Source of the DNA: Sorghum bicolor
Lineage: Eukaryota; Streptophyta; Magnoliopsida; Poales; Poaceae
Reading direction: 5' to 3'
Length of the DNA stretch: 64,000 nt
Assembly: GCF_000003195.3 (NCBI RefSeq)
Contig: NC_012871.2
Span: 54,923,802 to 54,987,801 of the forward strand
This document shows, in pieces, positions 1 to 12,360 of the stretch (the first letter of the stretch is position 1; each line of letters opens with the position of its first letter). Below the pieces are notes generated by a model. The model saw nothing but the letters and a program-made list of their open reading frames with translations, was not told the origin of the DNA and searched no databases. The position numbers and the translations under genes are program-made.

Positions 1-1439
1 GTTAGTCGTGCCCGCAATCCTCGGCCAGATGGAAATTCTTGAATTTCTGAATTTATTTTAAAACGATTAATCCTTGCATAAATTACAAGATTGCCACTGC
101 ACTGTTTTACTTATAAAACCATCGTTTTAGTTCTGATTCGATCCATTCAACTTGCGTTAGTTTTGTATTTTTGTAAGTATAGGTTTTACACTGTTAGATA
201 CACTAGAAAATTACAAGTCCGTAGATCGCTTTTGAAGTCTAGTTAATGCGTAACTTTCGCGTCGTAACTCCATTTTCGTGAATTTTGCGTTGATATGATC
301 GTTGCAGCGCGTAGATAATTTTGGTAAACCTTTTATTTACATTTATTTACTGCTGGTGTACTGTTCTAACTTTAGAAATGTTTTCTTGCATGTCTGTCAT
401 TAGAATACGTGTTGTTGTGATGTGTTGATCGAGTCCAGAGAGTGAGGAGTTCTACGGGAATCCGGAGTTGTTTGAAGACCAGCAGGACCAGCAAGACTTG
501 GTGAACCAAGGCAAGTATAGCATGGGCTTACCTTGAAGTCCTACTTACTTTAAACATTTCATACTGTATGTGTCTAATTTTGTCAACTATGAGGGAATCC
601 TAGTTGATGACATAATACCATGATACCTGAGGGTTTTATTGCATATGGGTAGAAATGCTAGCGCTTAAACTCTCTCTATATATATTATCTATACTCAGTT
701 ATGAAACCATAGATTAATTGATAAAACATGATTACGATAAATAGAACCTAGGGCTATGGTACAAATGACTGTTGGTCATGTTGTCCTAGATCCTCCATAA
801 GGACTTATCTGTCGGCAAAAGATGGGATTGCAGTGCAACCGGGAGAGTCACATGGCTCTGACTTTGGCTCAATAATAAGATCTTTTCTAACTCGTTGGAG
901 GTTACCCGAAAGGGCGCAAGAGGGGCTTGCCCCTGTTTTTATGAGTACAGCTGCGATGGATTTGTGCCATAGAAAAGAGGAGTTTTCTACATCTGCCTGC
1001 CAAGGAAACCTCGTGGCTCTAACTAGTTAGAATAGGCCTATGGAAGGCTTCATAGTGTACCATGCCCGCGCACCTTGGTAGTGTTGGGGCGTCGACACAC
1101 CTCGTGCGTATGGGCAACACGACTCACGGTGAAATTGCACCGCCTCTACAGCGTGTAAAACTGTTATAACGGTGGCGCTCATGGTCACGAGCGGTCTAGA
1201 AAACTCATAGAATAATTGGTTACTTAAAATGGTGTTGTACCTAGTGAATAATAATCATGCTATAATGTGACTTGATGATACACAATGGTTCTGACAACTA
1301 ATCAAATGGGTTACTCAGTAGCTTAAGCATAACTTAATATGGATTAATGTTAAAATATTGACCTACTAAAATGCTAATGCAGTAAACCTAGTCTAGCCTT
1401 CTGAGCTTCATGAATACTCATGCTATGCTTGTGGAGTAT
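1..1439 (+). mobile_element. Tekay-like Gypsy LTR fragment (3' part), first copy
   Basis: This is collinear with the reverse complement of the solo LTR at 25,586-28,546. Shared landmarks include the CCGCAATCCTCGGCC block, the block reading GGTTACCCGAAAGGGCGC, and the block around ATGGAAGGCTTCATAGTGT. The LTR is cut at 1,439, where a different LTR starts with TGTAAGTGCATC. No gag or pol is attached. Confidence 0.75.
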
Positions 1440-3380
1440 TGTAAGTGCATCTAGCCCTTTAGTGGGTTTTGGTGAATTGAATGACAACACCATTAAAGGT
1501 CTAATAAGTTTGCTAAGTGTTGAATAGGAAATTGAGTATATTGCATACACATGAATATTGCATAACAAGATGTATCAAAGGTTCAACAAGAAGGTAAGCT
1601 TGATGGTATTTCACATAGTATTGAAATGAAAGCCAAAATTGAGTATTGTTGTGTTGGAAGATTACAGAAACAATCTAGTTCAAGAAGAAGACAACAATGT
1701 AAATGAAGTTGATGAAATGGCTTCTATATTGTGGGATATTATAGTATCATGAGAAAGCAAGCATATTTGGCAAATGGCAAAAGAGACATGAGTTGATGTT
1801 CTTGGATTGGTCTCTATAATGGCTTGCTTTTCATGAACAAGAAGAATTTGATAGTGAACTAGCTTTGATCAAGGATTGAAGAATGAATCAAGAATGCATA
1901 AGTGAGGAAATAACAAGCAAAGGTCAAAAGATAAAGGATGTGATTCATATTGGATATAAATCAGTCTCTACATTAGATTGCTTGTATGGACAAAGATTTG
2001 GTAAATCACTTTGCAGTTAGTTTGGTCAAGCTAGAAGTATGAAGATAAAGATTAAAGTGAGTATTGAGTGTCAAGCCAAATGAATAGGATTTAAGGAATC
2101 ATGAATTGGCTTGACGATATTGATGTTGATCCATATATGTCTCTATGTGAGTCAAATCGAAGCTTGATTGATCTCAATATTTATATCTAGAAGATATTCA
2201 ATCAAGGATCACAATATTGAAGAAACAGTTATTTAATGGATGCTTAAACTTGAGTATGGCTTGATAAGGTGAAGATAGAAAGGAAAGGGCTTTGAGGGAC
2301 TAAGCAAAGGTGAAGGGCAAGCGATGGCTTGAGCACCGAGGTACCATGGCTAAGGTGAAGAAGAGAGTACTTGCATTGAGTTGAGGAACTAATCAAGCTA
2401 TGAGGAGTCATGTTATGTTGAGGATCAAATCATTTGTTGAAGTGACTTGAAGCCATGAATTGAACTCATATGTATAGAAATGGTTCATGTCACATGCTCA
2501 AGGTGTGTTTGCTCAAAGAAAGGAGACAAAGTTGATTGCAACCCTTTATGAAGCAATATTGATAAGAAATGTCATATGAAGACATTGAAGACTTAAGTGG
2601 TTAAACTGGTTATATTCTCTTGTTCTTGAGTATAGGTATGTCATACTATCAAGGGGGATGCAGTATGAATCATAGACAAGTCTCAAGTGCTCAAACTAAC
2701 TAAACCTAAGTGCAAACATGAGAGAAACTCAATTGCACAACACTTGCACTTGTTGGTTTTAGGGTTTGTTCTCTACTGGGCCCTCAAAACAAGTTTTCCA
2801 AAAAGTCCAAGATCACTGCAAACGGAGTTCGGAGTAAAAAGTTATGGCTTTTTCCATTTGGTGACTTGTGGTGTCCTCGAGACTCACGGAGGTTTCGCGT
2901 GATTACATGGAGGCTCCAGGCCGCGGAGGCTCCACGCCTATACGTGGAGGTTCGGGGGTTTGCGGGTCACAACAGCTAGTTTTGACCTCCAACAGCTAAT
3001 TTTTGTGGGCTGAGTATTTATATTCATCCCACGTCTTCTGGCCAAGCTGCTGGCTCTCATTTCACTCCCAACCTATTCCAAGCCTTGTGAGAGCTCTCTC
3101 TAACCCCTCTCTTTGTGAGAGCGAGTGATTAGTGGTTAATCAAGTGTTAGAGAGCAATTAAGAGCAAATCAACCCTTGAGCACTTGTTGGGCTGCGTCAA
3201 GCATTCATTGCACATTTATTACTATTGGAGGTGAAGCCTCCTAGACGGCTAGGCGTTGCTCGGTGAGCTCCCATGCTTGTGGTGAGCCACTTCTAAAGCC
3301 GCTCCGGTCCTCAAAATCGCGAGTGGATCAATTCAAGTCGACCCAAAACAAAAGAGGGGCAAAGGGTTCATAACCCTATC
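1440..3380 (+). mobile_element. Unclassified LTR fragment inserted in the Tekay-like LTR, first copy
   Basis: It starts TGTAAGTGCATCTAGCCC and abruptly replaces the Tekay-like sequence. The layout resembles the solo LTR at 12,937-14,842: a long AT-rich stretch, then a leader-like region with CTTGTGAGAG, then a GC-rich tail with CTAGACGGCTAGGCG. I could not find a CA end with a matching target duplication, so the right border near 3,380 is approximate and may be a truncation. It carries no coding region I recognise. Confidence 0.5.
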
Positions 3381-4036
3381 GACCCGAGGGTCGACCCTCG
3401 ATAGTACGACTCCCCTGCGCCACCTCACGCCTCGGCGGCTCTAGCCCTCCGTCGCCGTCACGGCTCTCCCCTCCCGATCGACGTCGTGTCAAGACCCCCG
3501 GACCTCCACCGCTAGTCCTCTCGTCGCCGCGACCGCAAGTGCAGGAGCTCCACGGCGCAGCTCCTCTCTCTCCCTGCAGGCTGCAGCACGCTCTGTGACA
3601 CAGCTCTCCCCTTCCGGTCGCCGTCACGTCGAGACCCCTAGACCTCTGCCGCCAGTCCTCCCGTCGCCATCGACTCCCCCTATAGTATGTTCACTTGCTC
3701 TTTTCCTCTCATAATTGGAATCTTGGATGAGAGTAGTAAGAGTCTGTGATTTGCAATTGGACTCCTTCATATGAAACAAAGATTTCCTGTAGATCTTGGA
3801 TGGGAGTAGTTAGAGTTTGTGATTTTGCATTGACTGAAATATGAGAGAACAAGGATCTATTGCTATGCAGTTTCTTATGGATAGAATTATGAGAATAAAT
3901 CCTGAAAGTCTGAGGGAAAGTCAATTAATTGAATGAATGTCTGATCTTCTAAAATAGTTCTTGTCAGATCGAATCTATTTGCAGCAACTCGTTGTTATAA
4001 TAATAGTTCTAAAATATTATTATATATATACTCTCT
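3381..4036. other. GC-rich tract with short internal duplications, then AT-rich intron-like DNA
   Basis: A 16-bp palindrome built on GGGTCGACCC lies at 3,385-3,400. A GC-rich block of about 140 bp then occurs twice in diverged form (around 3,488 and 3,629). A further block containing TCTTGGATG occurs twice about 75 bp apart (3,719 and 3,793). The composition resembles a 5' exon followed by an intron, but I see no supported reading frame. The same sequence recurs at 11,705-12,360. Confidence 0.4.
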
Positions 4037-4049
4037 GAGCCATTTTTGT

Positions 4050-4799
4050 CACTACATCATGGGTGATAATGATAAATATTTGCCACATTATCTATTGTTC
4101 CACACAATTAAGGCATTATGTTGTGACATAATTTGTCATAACTAATATTTTCACACAAATGCTATGTTTTTATGATGAAATTATCAACACAACATGTCTT
4201 ATTAGTCCTCACAAAAAGATCATATTGTGAGGACAAGTTTTGCCACCGTAAAATATGTGACGATGAGTTACATCACAAATAAAATGTGTTGTGGTGATAA
4301 GGCGCCACTTTTGCCCATATAAACTGTGGCGATCACCTAGACACAAATGCAACTAAAATAGTGAGAAAAAATTTTGACACAGTAAAGTTGTATAATGGCG
4401 AAACTTTGGTCACTAATATTTAGTCTTTTGTGACAATATAATTTGTCACTTTAACAAGAGTAATTGTGACGACCAAATTGCCACAAATTGTATATAATTG
4501 TGTCAACTATTACCACCACTAAAAAAGTTATGAGTGGCATTAACTTTTGTCACTAACACGTATGTTTTTGTGACAATGAATGGGCCACAAATGCCTATGT
4601 TACTAGTGGCAGTACAATTTGTCACTAATGAGCATGATCATTTGTGGGGAACAAAAATTCATCACTAGAGTATCTGTGAGGCTAGTATTTGTGACGACTT
4701 GTGGCGACTTAAAAAGTCGCCACAAAGACTGATTTGTGACGAACAAATAAGCTTTTGTGATGAAAATTTTCGCCACAAAAACCCTTCGCCCTTGTGGTG
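4050..4799. mobile_element. CACTA-like fragment rich in GTCACAA/TTGTGGC motifs
   Basis: It begins CACTACATCATGGG and ends CCTTGTGGTG, a degenerate CACTA-type end. Between them, short motifs such as TTTGTCACTA, TTGTGACAA and GTGGCGAC recur in both orientations, as in CACTA subterminal regions. A near-perfect hairpin of GTGGCGACTT arms lies around 4,700-4,724. No matching 3-bp target duplication was found and no transposase frame is present. Confidence 0.45.
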
Positions 4800-5099
4800 C
4801 AAGGCTTTGCCGTGTGCCTAACGGCCGCACACGGCAAACGTTGACGGCAAGGTGTGGGCATTCGTGTGGAGTTAGTTTTTGTCGTGTGCCTTGTTTTTAC
4901 CGTGAATTGCTCACGTTAAAGTTTTAAGTTTGCCGTGTGCCTGGTGTTTGCCGTGAGCAACACACGGCAAAGGCTAGGTATACCGTGTGTCTAGCGTTTG
5001 CCGTGTGCTTGTGCAGGGCACACGGCAAACCCGACCTTTGCCATGTGTTGCTCACGGCAAACTTTCGGGCACACGGCAAAGGCCGGCTCTTCGGTAGTG
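4800..5099. mobile_element. CACTA 3' terminus with CACACGGCAAA subterminal repeats
   Basis: There are at least eight copies of the TTTGCCGTGTG / CACACGGCAAA pair in both orientations, ending in TCTTCGGTAGTG, which is the inverted CACTACCGAAGA terminus. The sequence right of 5,099 matches the paralogous locus at 23,254, where this element is absent, so 5,099 is a genuine element border. The left part of the element is missing. Confidence 0.65.
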
Positions 5100-5236
5100 T
5101 ATAGGGCACGGCTACGCTGGTATTTGCCAATTGTCGTATACTCGTATGGACAGTCAATTATGCACACAGAATAGCAGTATTGCTAGGATGACATGCCTTA
5201 GAGGCGACCAAAACTACATTAGTGGATTATACTTAC
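5100..5236. repeat. Diverged copy of the 23,254 locus, left part
   Basis: It shares ATAGGGCACGG, GCTGGTATTTGCCAATTGTC and GGACAGTCAATTATGCAC with 23,254-23,390, at roughly 85-90% identity by eye. The homology resumes at 6,336 beyond the inserted CACTA element. This is an older duplication than the 8.3-kb one. Confidence 0.75.
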
Positions 5237-6335
5237 CACTAGTATAGAGACATACTATACAGAACGGCTGGTAACTTATTTCTACTAGTGTTTTTCAACA
5301 CCGTCTACACTGGAGGCCAATAGAAATAAGCCAATTCCACAGGCGGTTCCTTATGAGCCGCCTTTAGAAAAGATTTCCACAGGCGGCTCTCTTAGGGAAC
5401 CGCCTGTGGAATTTTTTTATAGAAAATATGAAATTGCGTTTTAAAAATAGGGGAAAAATTAATTCTAGCGAAGGCCCAATGGTTAATCACCCACCCATCT
5501 CCATCGAAGTCGCAAGTCGAGCATTTTTTCGCATAAAATCGCGTGCTATGCGGCTAGTGGAATTCGAACCTCGCCCTTACACGTAACCTCCTCTACCACT
5601 CCACCTGTCACTCAGATGTGTCTATATTAGAGTTTAGTTCCCCACATATTATCCTATACTGAGCATACATTGATTATTTGAAGCCCTAAACAGATTCAAA
5701 TGGAAAAGTTGTCAACAACAAAGTTTCATAACTTTTCAAGATCTACAACTTTTATATTGGTAGTTTCTCCATCTGAGGTAATTTACAAATTTTGAATTTC
5801 AAATTTGAGAAATTCAAACGTTGTTTTCGACGACAAGATGATCTCAAATGAAAAAAATATCAACTATAAAATTTCATAACTTTTCGGGATCTACAACTTT
5901 CATTTTGATAGTTTTTTCAAACGAGGTCATTTGAAAACCTTAAAAAAATTCAATTTCAAATTATTTTTATAGGCGGTTTTCTTAAGCAACCGCCTGTAGA
6001 AATATGATTTTTAGCTTAAGCAACCGCCTGTAGAAATATGATTTTTAGTGGCGGTTCCTTAGGAAAACCGCGTGTAGAAATACATGATTTCTACATACGG
6101 TTTTCTTAAGCAACCGCCTGTAAAAATATGATTTTTAGTGGTGGTTCCTTAGAAAAATCGCCTGTAGAAATGCATGATTTCTACAGGCGGTTTTGTTAGA
6201 AAAAACGTATGTGAAAATGTATCTTCACAACAGTCGGTAATTCTAACACCGCCCTTTTTATACAACAGGCGCGTGGTAACTAAAACCGCCTGTGGTATAA
6301 AAGGGACATCAGCGTTGTACTCTTTTCTACTAGTG
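5237..6335. mobile_element. Small non-autonomous CACTA element, 1.1 kb
   Basis: The ends are CACTAGTA (5,237) and TACTAGTG (ending 6,335), flanked by TAC at 5,234-5,236 and 6,336-6,338. The paralogous locus near 23,390 reads TTTACGCTCCC with a single TAC, so it preserves the empty site. Inside are many AACCGCCTG / CAGGCGGTT subterminal motifs in both orientations and AT-rich filler. There is no transposase. An additional TTTCTACTAGTG near 5,285 looks like an extra internal terminus. Confidence 0.85.
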
Positions 6336-7364
6336 TACGCAGCCATCCAAAAAATTACCAGTCACACATATAGTAGTACCTCTTTGTCTCGAAAAAATGA
6401 CTCGCCCACGCAAATATACGAGTAGCTATATGTTTTTGATTTGTTGTAAACTTTATGAAATTTTACATGAAAATATTTTCTTAGTTTTATGTATTTGTTT
6501 GATAGTGATTGTTTTCTTTAGGGATGGAAATTGATCATATTCGTATTGAATCAAATCCGGATGTCACCGTTTATCATATTTTAATTCGGATTCGAATACA
6601 AATAGATCTTGTCGAATACGAATACAAAACGAATGTCTCGGATACAGATTTCTATTCGGTTATTTACACAATTCAACTCAAAATGCTATATTGTTAAATT
6701 CAACATGGATGAATAGAATTTTACTACTCAGTTCACTGGTAACCGAAGTGAAATAAAATCAAAGTACACTTCTAATAAAGTGCCATTTTGCTTTATCAAT
6801 TTTTTGCAGTTACAAAATAATTACACAAGTAGAGAATAAAGTATATTGGTATATAACATAGGCAAGAATAGCTCATAGAAAATAAATATAGTTACCAATA
6901 AATATTTAATAATTAAGAAAATCAATTATAAATCATTATTTAATATTTATCATGAAATTGTAAATTTTATAAAATAAAACATAAAATAAAGTATGAAAAT
7001 AATATGCAACAAAAAGTATATTAGGTTTAAACTTAATTAGAAAATTACTAAAAAAAGTTTAATTATGTACAATTAACAGTATTTTATTAATATTGAAGGT
7101 TAGTTCCAATGCTCCGCTAATAATACTGAAATTCAATAATTAGTCACTGGTCATGAAAATAAAACTTTTGAATAGTTTCAATACCTCATTCTTCGTGGAT
7201 ACAGATAAAAGTCGGATATTTCATATTTTTTGTTGAATACGGATATGGAACGGAATAGAGAAAAATACTGAAAAACGATTTCAGATAAATCCATTTCGTA
7301 TCCACATTAGAAATGGATATGAATACACATTCAGATAAATCCATTTCATATAAATCCCTTCTTA
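6336..7364. repeat. Diverged copy of the 23,390-24,470 locus, including a hAT-type MITE
   Basis: It is collinear with 23,390-24,470. Shared landmarks are CATCCAAAAAATTACC, CGAGTAGCTA, the MITE start TAGGGATGGAAA (6,519) and TCCGGATGTCACCGTTTATC. Its right end near 7,345 has lost the clean MITE terminus seen in the other copy. The sequence then passes into a Tekay-like LTR fragment. Confidence 0.75.
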
Positions 7365-9763
7365 GAAAAAATAATAATTTTTGGGAAGTTAGAATTTAAT
7401 ATAAGGTTAGTAACATATTTTGATGCATACATGCAAGAGCATTTTATTTTTGTTATGTGTGAACTTAAGCAAAAGAGAGATTTAAATTCAAATCCAATTT
7501 TAAAAGGGTTTTGAAAATTTGTTTGAAAAATAAAAAGAAAATTTTCTTCTCCCTCTCTTTCTCTCGGCCTGGCCCAGCCCACCCTGTGGCCCAGCCAGCT
7601 CCTCCCTCTCTCCCTTCTCTCTCTCACTGGCTGACACTGGGGCCCGTCTGTCATCCCCCACCTCCAGCAAGTGCCTCCTCCTCTCTCACTGAGAAGCCAC
7701 AACTGCGCCCGCTCCCACGCCTTACCCCACAATCTCCCAGCGCCTCGACCCTCTTTGGACGTGCCCGAGCCGTGCCGCCCCTCCCACGCTCTCATTTTGG
7801 CCCTCTCGAACCCCCTCTCCCTCGCACGAGCGCCGCAGCACGCAAAAAAAATTGCCCATCAGATTTGCCGAGCACCACGCCATCGAACCAAGCCATCTTT
7901 GCCTCTGTTCTTTGTCTTGGTGAGTTCGCGAACTTACCCTCGTTCTCCCCGACCTTCTCTCGTGCGTTTTGATGCCCTCTAGAGCCCTGGACACACGCGC
8001 CGAGGAGCACCTAGCCACCGACCATGGCGCGGGCCACGCGAGCCCCTCTCTGGCCGTGCAAAGGGGCCGGGCAAACTCACCTTGACCTTATCTTTCTCTC
8101 GGTGTGCTGGGAGTGGAAAACCAACCCCTGTAGCGGCTAGATGAGCAACTCCGACGAGCTCCATCGCACCGGCCATGGAGCGCCGCCGCTATCCCTCCCA
8201 ACTCCGGCCGGCTGACCTCCTCTCCCCCCCTGATCAAATCCTAGTCGCCGATTTCAAATCCAACGGCTAGAAACACCCGATACCCCTTCGCGGGTCTTTT
8301 TGCTAAAGAGACCTTCAACTTTTGGTTAGTCGTGCCCGCAATCCTCGGCCAGATGGAAATTCTTGAATTTCTGAATTTATTTTAAAACGATTAATCCTTG
8401 CATAAATTACAAGATTGCCACTGCACTGTTTTACTTATAAAACCATCGTTTTAGTTCTGATTCGATCCATTCAACTTGCGTTAGTTTTGTATTTTTGTAA
8501 GTATAGGTTTTACACTGTTAGATACACTAGAAAATTACAAGTCCGTAGATCGCTTTTGAAGTCTAGTTAATGCGTAACTTTCGCGTCGTAACTCCATTTT
8601 CGTGAATTTTGCGTTGATATGATCGTTGCAGCGCGTAGATAATTTTGGTAAACCTTTTATTTACATTTATTTACTGCTGGTGTACTGTTCTAACTTTAGA
8701 AATGTTTTCTTGCATGTCTGTCATTAGAATACGTGTTGTTGTGATGTGTTGATCGAGTCCAGAGAGTGAGGAGTTCTACGGGAATCCGGAGTTGTTTGAA
8801 GACCAGCAGGACCAGCAAGACTTGGTGAACCAAGGCAAGTATAGCATGGGCTTACCTTGAAGTCCTACTTACTTTAAACATTTCATACTGTATGTGTCTA
8901 ATTTTGTCAACTATGAGGGAATCCTAGTTGATGACATAATACCATGATACCTGAGGGTTTTATTGCATATGGGTAGAAATGCTAGCGCTTAAACTCTCTC
9001 TATATATATTATCTATACTCAGTTATGAAACCATAGATTAATTGATAAAACATGATTACGATAAATAGAACCTAGGGCTATGGTACAAATGACTGTTGGT
9101 CATGTTGTCCTAGATCCTCCATAAGGACTTATCTGTCGGCAAAAGATGGGATTGCAGTGCAACCGGGAGAGTCACATGGCTCTGACTTTGGCTCAATAAT
9201 AAGATCTTTTCTAACTCGTTGGAGGTTACCCGAAAGGGCGCAAGAGGGGCTTGCCCCTGTTTTTATGAGTACAGCTGCGATGGATTTGTGCCATAGAAAA
9301 GAGGAGTTTTCTACATCTGCCTGCCAAGGAAACCTCGTGGCTCTAACTAGTTAGAATAGGCCTATGGAAGGCTTCATAGTGTACCATGCCCGCGCACCTT
9401 GGTAGTGTTGGGGCGTCGACACACCTCGTGCGTATGGGCAACACGACTCACGGTGAAATTGCACCGCCTCTACAGCGTGTAAAACTGTTATAACGGTGGC
9501 GCTCATGGTCACGAGCGGTCTAGAAAACTCATAGAATAATTGGTTACTTAAAATGGTGTTGTACCTAGTGAATAATAATCATGCTATAATGTGACTTGAT
9601 GATACACAATGGTTCTGACAACTAATCAAATGGGTTACTCAGTAGCTTAAGCATAACTTAATATGGATTAATGTTAAAATATTGACCTACTAAAATGCTA
9701 ATGCAGTAAACCTAGTCTAGCCTTCTGAGCTTCATGAATACTCATGCTATGCTTGTGGAGTAT
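7365..9763 (+). mobile_element. Tekay-like Gypsy LTR fragment, second copy
   Basis: Compared with the reverse complement of the solo LTR at 25,586-28,546, this fragment starts about 90 bp inside the LTR (around TTAGAATTTAATATA). It then runs through the GC-rich middle, including GCGGGCCACGCGAGC, CTCCGACGAGCTCCAT and ACCCCTTCGCGGGTC, and stops at 9,763 where another LTR begins. Open frames of 100-150 codons in the GC-rich part follow composition and are not counted as genes. Confidence 0.75.
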
Positions 9764-11704
9764 TGTAAGTGCATCTAGCCCTTTAGTGGGTTTTGGTGAA
9801 TTGAATGACAACACCATTAAAGGTCTAATAAGTTTGCTAAGTGTTGAATAGGAAATTGAGTATATTGCATACACATGAATATTGCATAACAAGATGTATC
9901 AAAGGTTCAACAAGAAGGTAAGCTTGATGGTATTTCACATAGTATTGAAATGAAAGCCAAAATTGAGTATTGTTGTGTTGGAAGATTACAGAAACAATCT
10001 AGTTCAAGAAGAAGACAACAATGTAAATGAAGTTGATGAAATGGCTTCTATATTGTGGGATATTATAGTATCATGAGAAAGCAAGCATATTTGGCAAATG
10101 GCAAAAGAGACATGAGTTGATGTTCTTGGATTGGTCTCTATAATGGCTTGCTTTTCATGAACAAGAAGAATTTGATAGTGAACTAGCTTTGATCAAGGAT
10201 TGAAGAATGAATCAAGAATGCATAAGTGAGGAAATAACAAGCAAAGGTCAAAAGATAAAGGATGTGATTCATATTGGATATAAATCAGTCTCTACATTAG
10301 ATTGCTTGTATGGACAAAGATTTGGTAAATCACTTTGCAGTTAGTTTGGTCAAGCTAGAAGTATGAAGATAAAGATTAAAGTGAGTATTGAGTGTCAAGC
10401 CAAATGAATAGGATTTAAGGAATCATGAATTGGCTTGACGATATTGATGTTGATCCATATATGTCTCTATGTGAGTCAAATCGAAGCTTGATTGATCTCA
10501 ATATTTATATCTAGAAGATATTCAATCAAGGATCACAATATTGAAGAAACAGTTATTTAATGGATGCTTAAACTTGAGTATGGCTTGATAAGGTGAAGAT
10601 AGAAAGGAAAGGGCTTTGAGGGACTAAGCAAAGGTGAAGGGCAAGCGATGGCTTGAGCACCGAGGTACCATGGCTAAGGTGAAGAAGAGAGTACTTGCAT
10701 TGAGTTGAGGAACTAATCAAGCTATGAGGAGTCATGTTATGTTGAGGATCAAATCATTTGTTGAAGTGACTTGAAGCCATGAATTGAACTCATATGTATA
10801 GAAATGGTTCATGTCACATGCTCAAGGTGTGTTTGCTCAAAGAAAGGAGACAAAGTTGATTGCAACCCTTTATGAAGCAATATTGATAAGAAATGTCATA
10901 TGAAGACATTGAAGACTTAAGTGGTTAAACTGGTTATATTCTCTTGTTCTTGAGTATAGGTATGTCATACTATCAAGGGGGATGCAGTATGAATCATAGA
11001 CAAGTCTCAAGTGCTCAAACTAACTAAACCTAAGTGCAAACATGAGAGAAACTCAATTGCACAACACTTGCACTTGTTGGTTTTAGGGTTTGTTCTCTAC
11101 TGGGCCCTCAAAACAAGTTTTCCAAAAAGTCCAAGATCACTGCAAACGGAGTTCGGAGTAAAAAGTTATGGCTTTTTCCATTTGGTGACTTGTGGTGTCC
11201 TCGAGACTCACGGAGGTTTCGCGTGATTACATGGAGGCTCCAGGCCGCGGAGGCTCCACGCCTATACGTGGAGGTTCGGGGGTTTGCGGGTCACAACAGC
11301 TAGTTTTGACCTCCAACAGCTAATTTTTGTGGGCTGAGTATTTATATTCATCCCACGTCTTCTGGCCAAGCTGCTGGCTCTCATTTCACTCCCAACCTAT
11401 TCCAAGCCTTGTGAGAGCTCTCTCTAACCCCTCTCTTTGTGAGAGCGAGTGATTAGTGGTTAATCAAGTGTTAGAGAGCAATTAAGAGCAAATCAACCCT
11501 TGAGCACTTGTTGGGCTGCGTCAAGCATTCATTGCACATTTATTACTATTGGAGGTGAAGCCTCCTAGACGGCTAGGCGTTGCTCGGTGAGCTCCCATGC
11601 TTGTGGTGAGCCACTTCTAAAGCCGCTCCGGTCCTCAAAATCGCGAGTGGATCAATTCAAGTCGACCCAAAACAAAAGAGGGGCAAAGGGTTCATAACCC
11701 TATC
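9764..11704 (+). mobile_element. Unclassified LTR fragment, second copy
   Basis: This is the 8,324-bp-shifted copy of 1,440-3,380, with the same start and the same uncertain right border. It has no coding sequence. Confidence 0.5.
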
Positions 11705-12360
11705 GACCCGAGGGTCGACCCTCGATAGTACGACTCCCCTGCGCCACCTCACGCCTCGGCGGCTCTAGCCCTCCGTCGCCGTCACGGCTCTCCCCTCCCG
11801 ATCGACGTCGTGTCAAGACCCCCGGACCTCCACCGCTAGTCCTCTCGTCGCCGCGACCGCAAGTGCAGGAGCTCCACGGCGCAGCTCCTCTCTCTCCCTG
11901 CAGGCTGCAGCACGCTCTGTGACACAGCTCTCCCCTTCCGGTCGCCGTCACGTCGAGACCCCTAGACCTCTGCCGCCAGTCCTCCCGTCGCCATCGACTC
12001 CCCCTATAGTATGTTCACTTGCTCTTTTCCTCTCATAATTGGAATCTTGGATGAGAGTAGTAAGAGTCTGTGATTTGCAATTGGACTCCTTCATATGAAA
12101 CAAAGATTTCCTGTAGATCTTGGATGGGAGTAGTTAGAGTTTGTGATTTTGCATTGACTGAAATATGAGAGAACAAGGATCTATTGCTATGCAGTTTCTT
12201 ATGGATAGAATTATGAGAATAAATCCTGAAAGTCTGAGGGAAAGTCAATTAATTGAATGAATGTCTGATCTTCTAAAATAGTTCTTGTCAGATCGAATCT
12301 ATTTGCAGCAACTCGTTGTTATAATAATAGTTCTAAAATATTATTATATATATACTCTCT
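11705..12360. other. GC-rich tract, second copy
   Basis: This is the shifted copy of 3,381-4,036. It ends at the duplication border at 12,360, beyond which single-copy sequence follows. Confidence 0.4.

Larger units (their letters stand above)
1..4036. repeat. Direct duplication, first copy (right part only)
   Basis: These bases recur at 8,325-12,360 with a constant offset of 8,324. Every open frame longer than 60 codons in the interval has an identical translation and the same relative position in the second copy. Homology stops after the ATACTCTCT at 4,036 and 12,360. The simplest reading is a tandem duplication with an 8,324-bp unit, in which this is the right part of copy one and the left part lies upstream of the window. 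An assembly duplication would look the same. Confidence 0.85.
4037..12360. repeat. Direct duplication, complete second unit (8,324 bp)
   Basis: If the duplication is tandem, the second unit starts at 4,037, right where the first copy stops, and ends at 12,360. It contains CACTA ends, a small CACTA element, a hAT-type MITE, a Tekay-like LTR fragment, another LTR fragment and a GC-rich tract. Its first half (4,037-8,324) should recur immediately upstream of the window; that is a prediction, not something seen here. Confidence 0.7.

Noticed and set aside
833..1030. 65-codon frame, repeated at 9,157
   Set aside because: It lies within the Tekay-like LTR and is duplicated with it; a related but altered frame appears in the solo LTR on the other strand, so it is not conserved coding sequence.
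4037..5099. One intact CACTA element from 4,050 to 5,099
   Set aside because: The two ends carry different subterminal motifs, flanking triplets differ (TGT and TAT), and the left flank does not match the empty paralogue; more likely two separate fragments.
7346..8176. Overlapping frames of 65-153 codons
   Set aside because: Same GC-rich LTR core in the fragment copy; compositional.
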